Of a stretch of DNA of 64,000 nt, positions 1-8,711 are shown piece by piece. The notes below the pieces were generated by a model. It saw only the letters and a list, made by a program, of their open reading frames with translations. It did no database searches and had not been told where the DNA came from. The stretch spans positions 62,001 through 126,000 of the forward strand of contig CAVUUY010000006.1 of the NCBI GenBank assembly GCA_963744915.1, read 5' to 3'. Source of the stretch: DATAFF01 sp963744915. GTDB lineage: Bacteria; Pseudomonadota; Alphaproteobacteria; Rhizobiales; Aestuariivirgaceae. The translations under genes were made by a program, and so were the position numbers. Position 1 is the first letter of the stretch. Every line of letters starts with the position of its first letter.

Positions 1-906
1 GCCGAGCCGATCCGGCTGCTTGCCCGGGCCGCCGAGCGGGTCCGCAAGGGCGTCAACAACCGCGTCGAGATTCCCGATTTCACCCAGCGCCGCGACGAGA
101 TCGGCCATTTGTCGGGCGCCTTGCGCGACATGACCGATGCCCTCTACCGCCGCATCGACGCCATCGAGGCCTTTGCCGCCGATGTCAGCCACGAGCTCAA
201 GAACCCGCTGACCTCGCTGCGCAGCGCCGTCGAGACCCTGCAATATGCCCGCACCGACGAGCAGCGCGCTCGCCTCAACGGCATCGTCAAGGACGATGTC
301 CGCCGCCTCGACCGGCTGATCACCGACATTGCCGATGCCTCGCGCCTCGACGCCGAGCTTGCCCGTGCCAAGGCGAAGCCGGTCGATCTGGAGCAGCTCC
401 TGCGCACGCTCGTGGATTTTGCCAACGAGACCAGGAAGGAGAGCGCGCCCCACATCCGCCTCGAGCTGGTGCGGCCGCCCTACGGTCTCGAGGAGCCTTT
501 CACCATTCTCGGCCACGACAATCGCCTCGGCCAGGTGGTGCGCAATCTGGTGGACAATGCCGTATCGTTCTCGCCGTCCGGCTCGACCGTCACGGTGCGG
601 CTGCGGCGCCAGCCGCGCCAGGTCGAGTTCCGGGTCGACGACGAGGGTCCCGGCATCAATCCCGATCAGATGGCGCGCATCTTCGACCGCTTCTATACCG
701 ATCGCCCGCCCGGCTATTTCGGCAAGAATTCCGGTCTCGGCCTGTCGATTTCGCGCCAGATCGTCGAAGCGCATGGCGGCAAGATCACGGCTGCCAATCG
801 CCACGGCACGGCGGCCGGCTCCGATCCGCCGCCAGTGCTAGGGGCGCGGTTCACCGTCAGGCTGCCCGCCGTCGAAGGTGGTCGCGACGTGGCGACCGAG
901 GGGTGA
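1..906 (+). CDS. chvG: Sensor histidine kinase ChvG, C-terminal part (5' end outside window)
   Basis: Membrane sensor kinase of the ChvG/ChvI (ExoS/ChvI) two-component system. The open frame runs in from the left edge, so the sensor domain and membrane segments are missing. Seen in order: end of a HAMP linker (VNNRVEIPDFTQRRDEIGHL), the phospho-acceptor H-box AADVSHELKNPLTSL, an N-box RNLVDNAVSFSP, the ATP-lid motif DDEGPGI and the G2 box GLGLSISRQIVEAHGG. All catalytic motifs are intact. hprK begins within a few bases of its stop, the usual chvI-chvG-hprK-EIIA-ptsH order of Rhizobiales. That order supports ChvG over a generic kinase. ChvI would lie just left of the window. Confidence 0.9.
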   Translation, partial: AEPIRLLARAAERVRKGVNNRVEIPDFTQRRDEIGHLSGALRDMTDALYRRIDAIEAFAADVSHELKNPLTSLRSAVETLQYARTDEQRARLNGIVKDDVRRLDRLITDIADASRLDAELARAKAKPVDLEQLLRTLVDFANETRKESAPHIRLELVRPPYGLEEPFTILGHDNRLGQVVRNLVDNAVSFSPSGSTVTVRLRRQPRQVEFRVDDEGPGINPDQMARIFDRFYTDRPPGYFGKNSGLGLSISRQIVEAHGGKITAANRHGTAAGSDPPPVLGARFTVRLPAVEGGRDVATEG

Positions 907-910
907 GCTG

Positions 911-1372
911 TTGGCCATCGCGAGCGAAACCCTGCACGCGACCTGCCTCTCCGTGCAGGGACGGGGAATTCTGCTCTGCGGCCCTTCCGGATGCGGCAAG
1001 TCCGACCTTGCCCTGCGCCTGATCACCGGCCACGACGCCCGGCTCGTTGCCGACGACCAGGTCTTGGTGGAGCGGCGCGGCAGCATGCTGGTGGGCTCGG
1101 CGCCGCACCATTTGCGCGGCCTGTTCGAGGTGCGCGGCCTCGGCATCGTGCGCATGGATTACGAGCATGCGGCCGGCCTTGCCATACTGTTTCGGCTCAA
1201 GTCCTGGCACGACATCGAGCGCATGCCGGACCACCCCGTGCGGCAATTCAGCATCCTTGGCATCGCCCTTGCGGAAACCGATCTGGATCCGGCAGCGAGC
1301 TCTGCTCCGCAGCGGCTCCTGCTGGCGATGGACGTGGCCCTCAACCCTCTGCGGCTGCAGGCGCCGGACTGA
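911..1372 (+). CDS. hprK: HPr kinase/phosphorylase, short alphaproteobacterial form
   Basis: Phosphorylates and dephosphorylates the regulatory serine of HPr in the cytoplasm. The protein has only about 153 residues: a P-loop kinase core without the N-terminal domain of Firmicute HprK. Visible are the Walker A motif GPSGCGKSD and the HprK signature region LFEVRGLGIVRM. I prefer the TTG start at 911, preceded by GAGGGG at 898-903. A GTG at 878, inside the end of chvG, would add 11 residues. The substrate HPr lies two genes downstream. Family assignment is firm; the start codon is not. Confidence 0.87.
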   Translation: MAIASETLHATCLSVQGRGILLCGPSGCGKSDLALRLITGHDARLVADDQVLVERRGSMLVGSAPHHLRGLFEVRGLGIVRMDYEHAAGLAILFRLKSWHDIERMPDHPVRQFSILGIALAETDLDPAASSAPQRLLLAMDVALNPLRLQAPD

Positions 1373-1500
1373 AGGCGCCGAAGCATGACAGGGGATAGGT
1401 TGACGCGCCCAGTTGCGCTCGTGCCCTCGCTTGGACAATATGGCGCTCCTTTGGGGACGCCACCGAGGCGGCGCGTCTCAGCACGGAGTTGAAGGACTCG

Positions 1501-1899
1501 ATGATTGGAATCGTGCTCGTGACGCATGGGCGTCTGGCCGACGAGCTGAGATCAGCCTTGGAGCATGTCGTCGGCGCGCAGAGCCAGATCGAGGCTATTG
1601 CCATCGGGCCTGACGACGACATCGCCCAACGCCGCGAGCAAATCATCAAGTCGGTCCACCAGGTCGACACCGGCGAGGGCGTCGTGGTCTTGACCGACAT
1701 GTTCGGGGGCACCCCCTCCAATCTGGCTATTTCCGTCATGGAGCGCGGCCGAATCGAGGTTTTGGCCGGCGTCAACCTGCCCATGCTGGTCAAGCTCGCC
1801 AGCATCCGCCGCGACGCCAACCTCGACACCGCCGTCCAGCAGGCGCAGGATGCCGGGCGCAAATACATCAACGTCGCCAGTCGACTTCTCTCGAAATAG
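1501..1899 (+). CDS. PTS mannose-family EIIA component (regulatory PTS)
   Basis: Single-domain EIIA of the mannose family, about 132 residues, taking phosphate from HPr. The N-terminus MIGIVLVTHGRLADEL carries the phospho-acceptor His (residue 9), and VVLTDMFGGTPSNLA is the conserved second motif. No EIIB, EIIC or EIID gene is nearby, so this looks like the sugar-transport-free regulatory PTS typical of alphaproteobacteria. The ATG at 1501 has AAGGA at 1492-1496. An in-frame TTG at 1489 is possible but poorly placed. The 128 bases between hprK and this gene contain no other gene I can see. Confidence 0.88.
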   Translation: MIGIVLVTHGRLADELRSALEHVVGAQSQIEAIAIGPDDDIAQRREQIIKSVHQVDTGEGVVVLTDMFGGTPSNLAISVMERGRIEVLAGVNLPMLVKLASIRRDANLDTAVQQAQDAGRKYINVASRLLSK

Positions 1900-1911
1900 G
1901 CTGTGAGGTCA

Positions 1912-2205
1912 ATGTCGAGCCCTGAGCCCGACAGGGTGCTTCGGTGCAAGCTCACAATCGTCAACAGCCGTGGGTTGCATGCCAGGGCCTCCGCCAAATT
2001 CGTCAAATGTGCCGACAATTTCAACGCGGCCATCACGGTCAGCCGCGACGGCCAATCGGCCCCCGGCACCTCGATCATGGGCCTGATGATGTTGGCAGCC
2101 GGCGAAGGGTCGACCATTCTGGTCGAAGCGACCGGACCTGAGGCGGAGAGCGCCATGGCGGCCATCTCCGATCTTGTGGCCTCAGGTTTCGGGGAGCGCG
2201 ACTGA
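1912..2205 (+). CDS. ptsH: Phosphocarrier protein HPr
   Basis: Small phosphocarrier of about 97 residues. GLHARAS holds the catalytic His (residue 23 from this start) that receives phosphate from enzyme I. GTSIMGLMML holds the regulatory Ser (residue 54), the target of HprK encoded just upstream. Both regulatory residues are present, so the circuit looks functional. The start could be the GTG at 1903; I chose the ATG at 1912 because it matches the usual length of alphaproteobacterial HPr. Enzyme I is not in the window. Confidence 0.9.
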   Translation: MSSPEPDRVLRCKLTIVNSRGLHARASAKFVKCADNFNAAITVSRDGQSAPGTSIMGLMMLAAGEGSTILVEATGPEAESAMAAISDLVASGFGERD

Positions 2206-2219
2206 CGGAGGTGGCAGCT

Positions 2220-3182
2220 TTGGGGCGGGCATGGTATCGGCGCGGGCAGTGGCCCTCCGAAACCGCATGGCTGTCGCGGGAACGCTCGCAGCTCCCCGGC
2301 ATCTTCCTCAAGATCGCCTCGACCTTCACCTTCACCTGCATGATCGCCTGTCTCAAGGCCGTGGCCGACGACGTGCCGGCCGGCCAGCAGGTCTTCTTCC
2401 GCTCGCTGTTCGCGCTCGTTCCCATCTTCGTCATGGTGCTGATGAAGGGCATGAGCCTGCGAGCGGTCTTCGCCACGTCGAATTTCATGAGCCATCTGTG
2501 GCGCGGCGGCGTCGGCGCCCTGTCGATGGTCACCTGGTTCTACGCGGTGGCCCGCCTCGACCTGCCGGCCGCCATGGCGCTCGGCTTCGTGTCGCCTCTC
2601 CTCGTTATCCTGCTGGCCGGCATCATTCTCGGTGAGACACTGACCTATGTCCGGATCATCGCCGTGCTGCTCGGCTTCATGGGCATCGTCTTCATCCTGT
2701 GGCCGCAGCTCGAGCTGATCGAGCATCTGCCGTTGGAAACCCCGCAGCTCAGCGGCGCCGTGGCTGCCCTGCTGTCGGCCTTCTTCGCCGCATCCGCCAT
2801 GATCCTGGTCAGGAGGCTGATCAAACATGAACCGACGACCACCATCGTGGTCTATTTCTCGATCAACTCCGCGCTGATCGGGTTGCTCACCCTGCCATTC
2901 GGCTGGGCATGGCCGAACCGGACCGAGCTCAGCCTCCTGGTGCTGTCGGGCCTTTTCGGCGGTGTCGGCCAGCTGCTCCTGACCCAGAGCTATCGCTATG
3001 CCGACGCCTCGACCATCGCGCCGTTCGACTACACCCAGATGGTCTGGGTGCTCATCATTGCCTATTTCCTGTTCGGCGAGCAGCCCTCGGTCAATGTCCT
3101 CATCGGCGCCGCCGTGGTGATCGCCGCCGGCCTGATGGTGATTCTCGGCGAGCACCGTCCGCGACGGCGGCGCCTCGATTAA
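2220..3182 (+). CDS. EamA/DMT-family transporter (inner membrane)
   Basis: Drug/metabolite-transporter superfamily protein of about 320 residues with roughly ten hydrophobic helices in two EamA repeats. The first begins near IFLKIASTFTFTCMIACLKA; the second, near LLSAFFAASAMILVRR, ends with YADASTIAPFDYTQMVW and GAAVVIAAGLMVILGE. The substrate cannot be read from the sequence; relatives export amino acids, metabolites or drugs. The TTG at 2220 is the likely start because GGAGG at 2207-2211 sits eight bases before it. A GTG at 2211 overlaps that ribosome site. The stop overlaps the convergent aminotransferase by 4 bases. Confidence 0.82.
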   Translation: MGRAWYRRGQWPSETAWLSRERSQLPGIFLKIASTFTFTCMIACLKAVADDVPAGQQVFFRSLFALVPIFVMVLMKGMSLRAVFATSNFMSHLWRGGVGALSMVTWFYAVARLDLPAAMALGFVSPLLVILLAGIILGETLTYVRIIAVLLGFMGIVFILWPQLELIEHLPLETPQLSGAVAALLSAFFAASAMILVRRLIKHEPTTTIVVYFSINSALIGLLTLPFGWAWPNRTELSLLVLSGLFGGVGQLLLTQSYRYADASTIAPFDYTQMVWVLIIAYFLFGEQPSVNVLIGAAVVIAAGLMVILGEHRPRRRRLD

Positions 3183-4366
3183 CCCCGCCCGATGCTCCTG
3201 CCCAGCAGCGCGCTCGCGGCACTGACGCCGCCCGAAATGTCGGGCGTGCGCAAGGCGGTCAGCCCCGCCTCGATCGCGCCGAGCACGCCGAGGATCGAGG
3301 GGGCATTGATGTGGCCCATATGGGCGATACGGAACCCCTTGCCGGAAAAGCTGCCGATGCCGGTGCCGAGCGACACGCCGCAGACCGTGTCGCACCAGCG
3401 CTGGAGCTCGAGCGGGTCGAAGCCGTTGGCGAGGATGGTGGTGACCGCGTTGGAGCGCTGCGAGGGCGCGATGATGTTGAATTCGACCGCCCCGCCCTTC
3501 GACCATGCCGAGACTGCCTCGCGCACCGCATCGGCGAGCAGCTGATGGCGGCGGAAGGTTGCCGGCGGCCCTTCCTCGGCGAGGAGGTCGAGCGACGCCC
3601 GCAAGCCGAAGATCAGATGCTCCGGCGCGGTGCCGCAATGCTTCATGTAATTTTCCTCGCCGTCGCGGAACTCCCAGTCCCAGAATCGGGTCACCAGGCC
3701 TGCCGACCGGCGCGCCTCCTTGGCCAGGGGGCCGGCCGCCACGAAGGCGATTCCGGGGGGCAGCATCATGCCCTTCTGGGCGGCGCCCAGCGCCACATCG
3801 ATTCGCCATTCGTCCATCATGAACGGCATGGTCGCGAGCGAGGCGATGGCATCGACCAGGAACAGCGCCGGATGGCCCGCCGCGTCGATCGCCGCCCGGA
3901 TGGCCGGGATGTCGTTGACGACGCTCGAGGCGGTGTCAACCTGGACCATCAGGATGGCCTTGATGCGATGCTCGCGATCGGCGCGAAGCCGCTCCTCGAG
4001 GGCTGCCGGATCGACCGCCCGGCGCGGATCGCCGGGGAGCATCTCGACCGCGATGCCGAGCACGCGTGCCAGATCCGCCCAGGCGGTGGCGAACAGCCCG
4101 CTCTCCAGCGCCAGCACCTCATCGCCGCGCGACAGGATATTGGTCAGCGCCGCCTCCCAGGCCCCATGGCCATTGGTGATGTAGATGTAAATGCTTCCCG
4201 TGGTGCCGAACACCACCTTGAGATCGGCGAGGCAGGACTGGGTGACGTCCTCCATCGCGCTGCCATAGAGATCGATCGGCTGACAGTGCATGGCCGCCAG
4301 CACCTCGTCCGGCAGGATCGTCGGCCCGGGCGTGGCCAGCACCTTGCGACCGCGGGAGACACTCAT
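3179..4366 (-). CDS. Class V aminotransferase, serine/alanine-glyoxylate aminotransferase family
   Basis: PLP-dependent fold-type I aminotransferase of 395 residues, close in layout to bacterial serine-glyoxylate aminotransferase (SgaA). Seen: N-terminal TPGPTILPDEVL, the substrate/PLP loop TNGHGAWEAAL, LFLVDAIASLATMPF with the PLP-ring Asp, and GAAQKGMMLPPG with the Schiff-base Lys. Such enzymes transfer the amino group of serine or alanine to glyoxylate. It lies 94 bases downstream of thiQ on the same strand, past a small hairpin (4409-4426), so co-transcription is possible but not shown. The exact amino donor is unknown. Confidence 0.85.
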   Translation of the reverse strand: MSVSRGRKVLATPGPTILPDEVLAAMHCQPIDLYGSAMEDVTQSCLADLKVVFGTTGSIYIYITNGHGAWEAALTNILSRGDEVLALESGLFATAWADLARVLGIAVEMLPGDPRRAVDPAALEERLRADREHRIKAILMVQVDTASSVVNDIPAIRAAIDAAGHPALFLVDAIASLATMPFMMDEWRIDVALGAAQKGMMLPPGIAFVAAGPLAKEARRSAGLVTRFWDWEFRDGEENYMKHCGTAPEHLIFGLRASLDLLAEEGPPATFRRHQLLADAVREAVSAWSKGGAVEFNIIAPSQRSNAVTTILANGFDPLELQRWCDTVCGVSLGTGIGSFSGKGFRIAHMGHINAPSILGVLGAIEAGLTALRTPDISGGVSAASALLGRSIGRG

Positions 4367-4408
4367 GAGCTTGCCTCGACAGATTGCGGGACTTGGGACA
4401 TCTCACAG

Positions 4409-4426
4409 CTTGCCGGTGGTGGCAAG
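4409..4426 (-). terminator. Small hairpin between thiQ and the aminotransferase gene
   Basis: A perfect 6-bp inverted repeat, CTTGCC and GGCAAG, with a 6-base loop lies in the short gap. There is no U-run, so it may only weaken read-through or be chance. Confidence 0.22.
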
Positions 4427-4460
4427 GAGGCGGTGAGCAGTTCTGCCATGACCGGCGGGG

Positions 4461-5171
4461 TCAGTCCCCGAGATAGGCCTTAAGCCCGGGGAGGTCGCGT
4501 TCGGCAAAGAATTCCGCCGTCGGTCGGAGCGCAATGATGCGTCCGCCGTCGAGGAACGCCGTGTGGGTGGCGGCGCGCGCGGCATCGTCGGGATTGTGGG
4601 TCACGAAAAGCACGGTCAGCCCCCGCTCGTCGCGCAGGTCGCGGACGAGCTGCAGCATGTCGTGGCGCAGCGCCGGCCCGAGCGCAGCGAACGGCTCGTC
4701 GAGCAGGAGGACAGGCCGCTGCCGGACCAGGGCCCGGGCGATGGCGGCGCGCTGCCGTTCGCCGCCCGACAATTCGCGCGGAAGCCGCCGCTCCATGCCG
4801 GCAAGCCCGACCCGGGCAAACGCCGCGGCAAGCACGGCATGGTCCTGGTCGGTGAGCTTGAGCGCCGGCGAGATGCCGAGCGCCACATTGGTGAACAGAT
4901 CGAGATGGAAGAACAGGTTGTTCTCCTGGAACAGCATCGTCACCGGGCGATCCTGTGGCGGCGCCGCGGTGCAGTCGACGCCGGAGATAAGGATCCGGCC
5001 CGACAGCGGGCTCTCGAATCCCGCGATCAGGTTGAGCAGCGACGATTTGCCGGCGCCGCTCGGGCCGATCACGCCGAGAAAGGCGCCGGGCGGGATGACG
5101 GCGTCGAACAGCATGCGCATGTCGTCATAATCGAACCGCACGTCGTCGAGCACGATGCCGGGCGCCGTCAT
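4461..5171 (-). CDS. thiQ: Thiamine ABC transporter ATP-binding protein ThiQ
   Basis: Energises uptake of thiamine, TPP or TMP with ThiB and ThiP. At 236 residues it is a single short nucleotide-binding domain. Walker A GPSGAGKSS (about residues 36-44), Q-loop FQENNLFFHL, signature LSGGERQRAAIARAL, Walker B VLLLDEPFAALGP and switch His in FVTHNPDD are all intact. The phrase LFQENNLFFHLDLFTNVALG is characteristic of ThiQ. Its ATG overlaps the thiP stop by 4 bases (5168-5171), and the TPP riboswitch upstream of thiB would control it. Confidence 0.92.
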   Translation of the reverse strand: MTAPGIVLDDVRFDYDDMRMLFDAVIPPGAFLGVIGPSGAGKSSLLNLIAGFESPLSGRILISGVDCTAAPPQDRPVTMLFQENNLFFHLDLFTNVALGISPALKLTDQDHAVLAAAFARVGLAGMERRLPRELSGGERQRAAIARALVRQRPVLLLDEPFAALGPALRHDMLQLVRDLRDERGLTVLFVTHNPDDAARAATHTAFLDGGRIIALRPTAEFFAERDLPGLKAYLGD

Positions 5172-6796
5172 GGCTTGCTCCGGCGGGGCGTGCGCGCCAG
5201 CCACTCGGCGGTCCAGATCAGCGCCAGGCAAAAGCTGCCGAGAATCAGGGCCAGACCCGCCGCATCGGCGGTGCGGTAGGTGCCCATGCGCTGCAGCAGC
5301 AGATAGGGCAGGGTCAGGAAGTCCTCCGATCCGAACAGCGTGATGATGCCGAGATCGCCAAGCGACATCGCCATGGCGAGCGCCGCCGCCAGCCCGAGCG
5401 GCCGGGCGAGGACCGGCCAGTCGATCAGGCGAAACCGGGTCACCGCGTCGATCCCGAGGCTGAGAGCGAGGCGGTCGACGATTCGCGCATGCGCCAGCAT
5501 GGCCGGCTCGATGATCCTGAGCGCGAAGGGCAGCGCCATGAGCGCATTGCCCGCCACCACCGCCAGCGGGGCGATCGAGAACGGTCCCGCGAAACCGAGC
5601 GTCAGCACGAACCATCCGGCACCGAGCACGATCGGCGGCATCGCCAGCGTGAGGCCGGCGCAGAGCGCTCCGATCCGGTCCAGCGCCCGCCGCCAGGCCG
5701 GCGGATGGCGGTTCCGCAACGTGTCGCGGCGGGCTGCGGCGAGCGACCAGGCGGCGGCCATGGCCAGCGCCGTGGCGGCCAGCGCGACGGCGAAGCTGGT
5801 GGCGGCGGCCTGCCACACCGTCTTCTGGAGGGCCAGGCTGGCGAGCGGCGCCCCGAGCCCGGAGATCACGATGGCTGCGAGCGGCAGGCCGATGAAGCCC
5901 GCGGCGGCGCCGATCAGCAGCCAGTCGCCGGGCTGCGGGCCGCTGCGCAGCAGCTTTGGACGGGTGCGCGCGCCGAGCGTCATGCCGGGATCGACCTCGG
6001 TGCCGAGCCGGCCGAGAATGGCATAGCAGCTGGCGCACAAAGCGAGCTGGAGCAGCGCCAGGATCACCGCCTGGCCGGGGTCGAAGTCGAACCGCAGCGC
6101 CTGGTAGATGGCGACTTCGAGGGTCGTCGCCGACGGGCCGCCGCCGAGCGTCAGCACGATGGTGAAGCTTGCCGCGCACAACATGAACACCAGCAGCATG
6201 GCGCCGGGCAGGATCTGGCGCACCGCCGGCCATTCGACATGGCGCCAATGTTGCGCCGGCGTGAAGCCGAGCTGGGCGGAGAGCCGATCGCTTTCGTGGG
6301 GGATCGCTTCGAGTGCCGCCAGCACGATGCGGGCGGCGAGCGGCATGTTGAAGAACACATGCGCCAGCAGAATGCCGCTCAGCCCGTAGATCTCGATGCG
6401 GCCGCCGAAGGCGAAGCTCTCCAACAGCGCATTGACCCAGCCGCGCTGGCCGAACACCGCGACAATGCCGAGCACGCCGACCAGCGCCGGCAGCCCGAGC
6501 GGCAGCGCCATCAACCTGAGCAGCGCGCCGCGAAACAGGAACACCGGCTGGTGCGCCAGGGCTCGCGCCAGCGGCACGGCGAGGCCGACCGACAGGAGGG
6601 TCGACAACCCCGCCTGCAGCAGGGTGAAGCGGACGATCCGCAGCGTATAGGGCGCGGTCAGCACGTCGATGACGCTGGCGCCCGCCCGGGCGTGGCCGAT
6701 GAGCGGCATGATTGCGGCCGCGGTCAGCGCGGCAACGGCGGTAACGACCGCCAGTCCGGCGGCCGCCCCGGGAGTTGGTCGAAGCAGCACAGCCAA
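5168..6796 (-). CDS. thiP: Thiamine ABC transporter permease ThiP
   Basis: Inner-membrane permease of 542 residues, about twice a normal ABC permease, as expected for ThiP, where two permease domains are fused in one chain. Each half has an EAA-type loop for ThiQ contact: around GFTPAQHWRHVEWPAV in the first and around LGIDAVTRFRLIDWPVLARP in the second. About twelve hydrophobic segments are visible, starting at AAGLAVVTAVAALTAAAIMP. The start codon lies directly after the thiB stop at 6797, and the end overlaps thiQ by 4 bases. Confidence 0.9.
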   Translation of the reverse strand: MAVLLRPTPGAAAGLAVVTAVAALTAAAIMPLIGHARAGASVIDVLTAPYTLRIVRFTLLQAGLSTLLSVGLAVPLARALAHQPVFLFRGALLRLMALPLGLPALVGVLGIVAVFGQRGWVNALLESFAFGGRIEIYGLSGILLAHVFFNMPLAARIVLAALEAIPHESDRLSAQLGFTPAQHWRHVEWPAVRQILPGAMLLVFMLCAASFTIVLTLGGGPSATTLEVAIYQALRFDFDPGQAVILALLQLALCASCYAILGRLGTEVDPGMTLGARTRPKLLRSGPQPGDWLLIGAAAGFIGLPLAAIVISGLGAPLASLALQKTVWQAAATSFAVALAATALAMAAAWSLAAARRDTLRNRHPPAWRRALDRIGALCAGLTLAMPPIVLGAGWFVLTLGFAGPFSIAPLAVVAGNALMALPFALRIIEPAMLAHARIVDRLALSLGIDAVTRFRLIDWPVLARPLGLAAALAMAMSLGDLGIITLFGSEDFLTLPYLLLQRMGTYRTADAAGLALILGSFCLALIWTAEWLARTPRRSKP

Positions 6797-7795
6797 TCAG
6801 CGGCTGGTGGCGGCAAGCCACTCCTCAGTCCACGCCTTGCGGTTCTCAGCCACCAATTGCGAGCTGAAGAGGAGCGATTTGCTTGGCTTGACCAGCGTAT
6901 CGAACGCGGCCGGCAGCGGCTTCGAAATCGGCGCCGCCGGATACATCCAGTTCGTCTCAGGCACCGCGTCCTGGAACCCGGGGCTGATCATGAAGGCCAG
7001 GAAGCGGCGGGCCAGCTCCTTGTTCTTGGCGCTCTTGGTCATGCCGGCGACCTCGATCTGCATATAGTGGCCCTCGGCAAAGGCGAAGGCCTGGTAGCGC
7101 TTGGTGTTCTCCGCGATGATGTGATAGGCGGGCGAGGTCGTGTAGGACAGGACCATCGGCGCCTCGCCCTTGGTGAACAGGCCATAGGCCTCCGACCACC
7201 CCGGCGTCACCGTCAGGATCCGCGGCTTGAGCTGCTCCCAGGCTTCCTTCGCCTTGTCGCCATAGACCGCCTTGATCCACAGCAGCAGGCCGAGGCCCGG
7301 GGTGGCGGTGCGCGGATCCTCGATCACGATCTTCTCCGGCCCCGGCTTCTCCACCAGCTCCTTGAGGCTGCGGAAGCTATCGGGCGCGAGCTTGTCGCTG
7401 TCGAAGACGACGGCGAAATATCCCCAATCGAAGGGCAGGAAGGTCGGGTCGTGCCAGCCACCAGGCACGGTCAGGCCGGCTGTCGCCACCTCATGCGGTG
7501 CGAACAGGCCGGTCGCCTCCGCCTCTGCTGTCAGATTTGTGTCAATCCCCAGAACGATATCGGCCTTGCTGGCCGCACCTTCGAGCTTCAGGCGATTGAG
7601 CAGCGCCACGCCGTCCGGCAGGGCCACGAAATCGACCGTGCAGTCGCACTGCTTTTCGAACACCGCCTTTATCTTCGGACCGGTGCCCCAATCCGCGGTG
7701 AAGCCGTCATAGGTGTAGATCGTCAGGGTGTCCTTTGCTTCCGCGACGCTGGCGAACATCATGAACGCCAGGGCAACAGCGATCAGCCCTCGCAT
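6797..7795 (-). CDS. thiB: Thiamine-binding periplasmic protein ThiB
   Basis: Periplasmic binding protein for thiamine and its phosphates, about 332 residues. The ATG at 7795 begins a clear signal peptide (MRGLIAVALAFMMFASVAEA, cleavage likely after AEA). The frame stays open upstream, but that stretch includes the riboswitch expression region, and GGAAGGA lies eight bases before this ATG. The mature protein starts KDTLTIYTYDGFTADWG, the usual opening of ThiB. Later ThiB-like stretches are FDWGYFAVVFDSDKL and EGHYMQIEVAGMTKSAKN. It is first in thiBPQ, behind the TPP riboswitch. Confidence 0.92.
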   Translation of the reverse strand: MRGLIAVALAFMMFASVAEAKDTLTIYTYDGFTADWGTGPKIKAVFEKQCDCTVDFVALPDGVALLNRLKLEGAASKADIVLGIDTNLTAEAEATGLFAPHEVATAGLTVPGGWHDPTFLPFDWGYFAVVFDSDKLAPDSFRSLKELVEKPGPEKIVIEDPRTATPGLGLLLWIKAVYGDKAKEAWEQLKPRILTVTPGWSEAYGLFTKGEAPMVLSYTTSPAYHIIAENTKRYQAFAFAEGHYMQIEVAGMTKSAKNKELARRFLAFMISPGFQDAVPETNWMYPAAPISKPLPAAFDTLVKPSKSLLFSSQLVAENRKAWTEEWLAATSR

Positions 7796-7849
7796 GCGCT
7801 TGGTCCTTCCATTGCGGGCGCCGGATGAGGGGGGAGATGCCTGGGACGA

Positions 7850-7943
7850 GGCTCCTCTCCCTCCGCCGGCATGACCCGGATCAGGTTCGTCGGGTTGACG
7901 CAATACCGCGCCTCTCAGCCCGCAGTTCGGGCACCCCGTAGAG
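7850..7943 (-). promoter_or_regulatory. TPP (THI-box) riboswitch upstream of thiBPQ
   Basis: Read on the minus strand the element begins GGGGTGCCCGAACTGCGGGC, continues with the invariant CTGAGAGG, then AACCCGACGAACCTGAT, CCGGGTCATGCCGG and CGGAGGGA. These are the P1 5' strand, the pyrimidine-sensor CUGAGA turn, ACCUGAU and the closing GCGnAGGGA of the thi-box consensus. It ends about 55 bases before the thiB start. No U-tract follows, so control is probably through access to the GGAAGGA ribosome site, though that is inference. When TPP is bound, thiBPQ expression should fall. Confidence 0.95.
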
Positions 7944-8033
7944 CGATCGCGAGCTTATACGCCACTTTCGCGGCCTGCAACCGCAAGCGCGCAACTGGAC
8001 ACAGGCTCGAAGGCGGGGTAGAGGCGGAAGCCG

Positions 8034-8711
8034 ATGACCACCTTCACGCTGCTTCTTGCTGGCGACATCGTGCCGACGCCGCGGCTGAGCGGCCAGATCG
8101 CCGGCAGCCGCGTCATTGCTGCCGACAGCGGCATGCGCCATGCCGCCGTTCTCGGGCTGGTGCCGGAATTATGGCTCGGCGATTTCGACTCTGCCGGCGA
8201 TGAACTGCGGCAGGCCAACAGCGCCGTGCCGCGCCTGGAGTTTCCCGCCGACAAGGCGATGACCGACGGCGAGCTTGCCGTCGAGGAGGCCCTGCGGCGC
8301 GGCGCCACCGGGCTGATCCTGGCCGGCGGCTTCGGCGGCCGCAGCGACCACGCCATGGCCCATATCCAGCTCGCCCTTCGTCTCGAGCATGCAGGCATTG
8401 CCACCCTGATCACCAGCGGCACCGAGGAAGGCTACCCGCTTCTGCCCGGCGCGCGGACCATCGATCTTCCGCCCGATTCGCGCTTTTCGGTGGTGCCGGT
8501 CACCGATCTCGTCGGCCTGACGCTCGCCGGCGTGCGCTGGCCGCTCGAGCGTCGTTTCGTGCCGGCCGGCGCGACCCTGACCATCTCCAACCTGGCGTTC
8601 GGACCGATCGATGTCGCGCTCGAGGCCGGGCGCGGCATTGTGCTCGCCGAGCCGGAGCGCGGCGAGCCGATCGGGCGCCATCCGCCCTTCGCTGCTCGCC
8701 ATTCGGCTTAA
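8034..8711 (+). CDS. thiN: Thiamine diphosphokinase
   Basis: Transfers pyrophosphate from ATP to thiamine, giving TPP (EC 2.7.6.2), in the cytoplasm. The 225-residue protein shows the family motifs RVIAADSGMRHA, LWLGDFDSAGDE with the metal-binding acidic cluster, FPADKAMTDGELAVEEA with the DK-TD active-site pair, and GGFGGRSDHAMAHI. The C-terminal thiamine-binding part includes TISNLAFG. It is divergent from thiBPQ, about 90 bases beyond the riboswitch, and converts the imported vitamin to the riboswitch ligand. Its stop overlaps the convergent aldo/keto reductase by 4 bases. Confidence 0.9.
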   Translation: MTTFTLLLAGDIVPTPRLSGQIAGSRVIAADSGMRHAAVLGLVPELWLGDFDSAGDELRQANSAVPRLEFPADKAMTDGELAVEEALRRGATGLILAGGFGGRSDHAMAHIQLALRLEHAGIATLITSGTEEGYPLLPGARTIDLPPDSRFSVVPVTDLVGLTLAGVRWPLERRFVPAGATLTISNLAFGPIDVALEAGRGIVLAEPERGEPIGRHPPFAARHSA

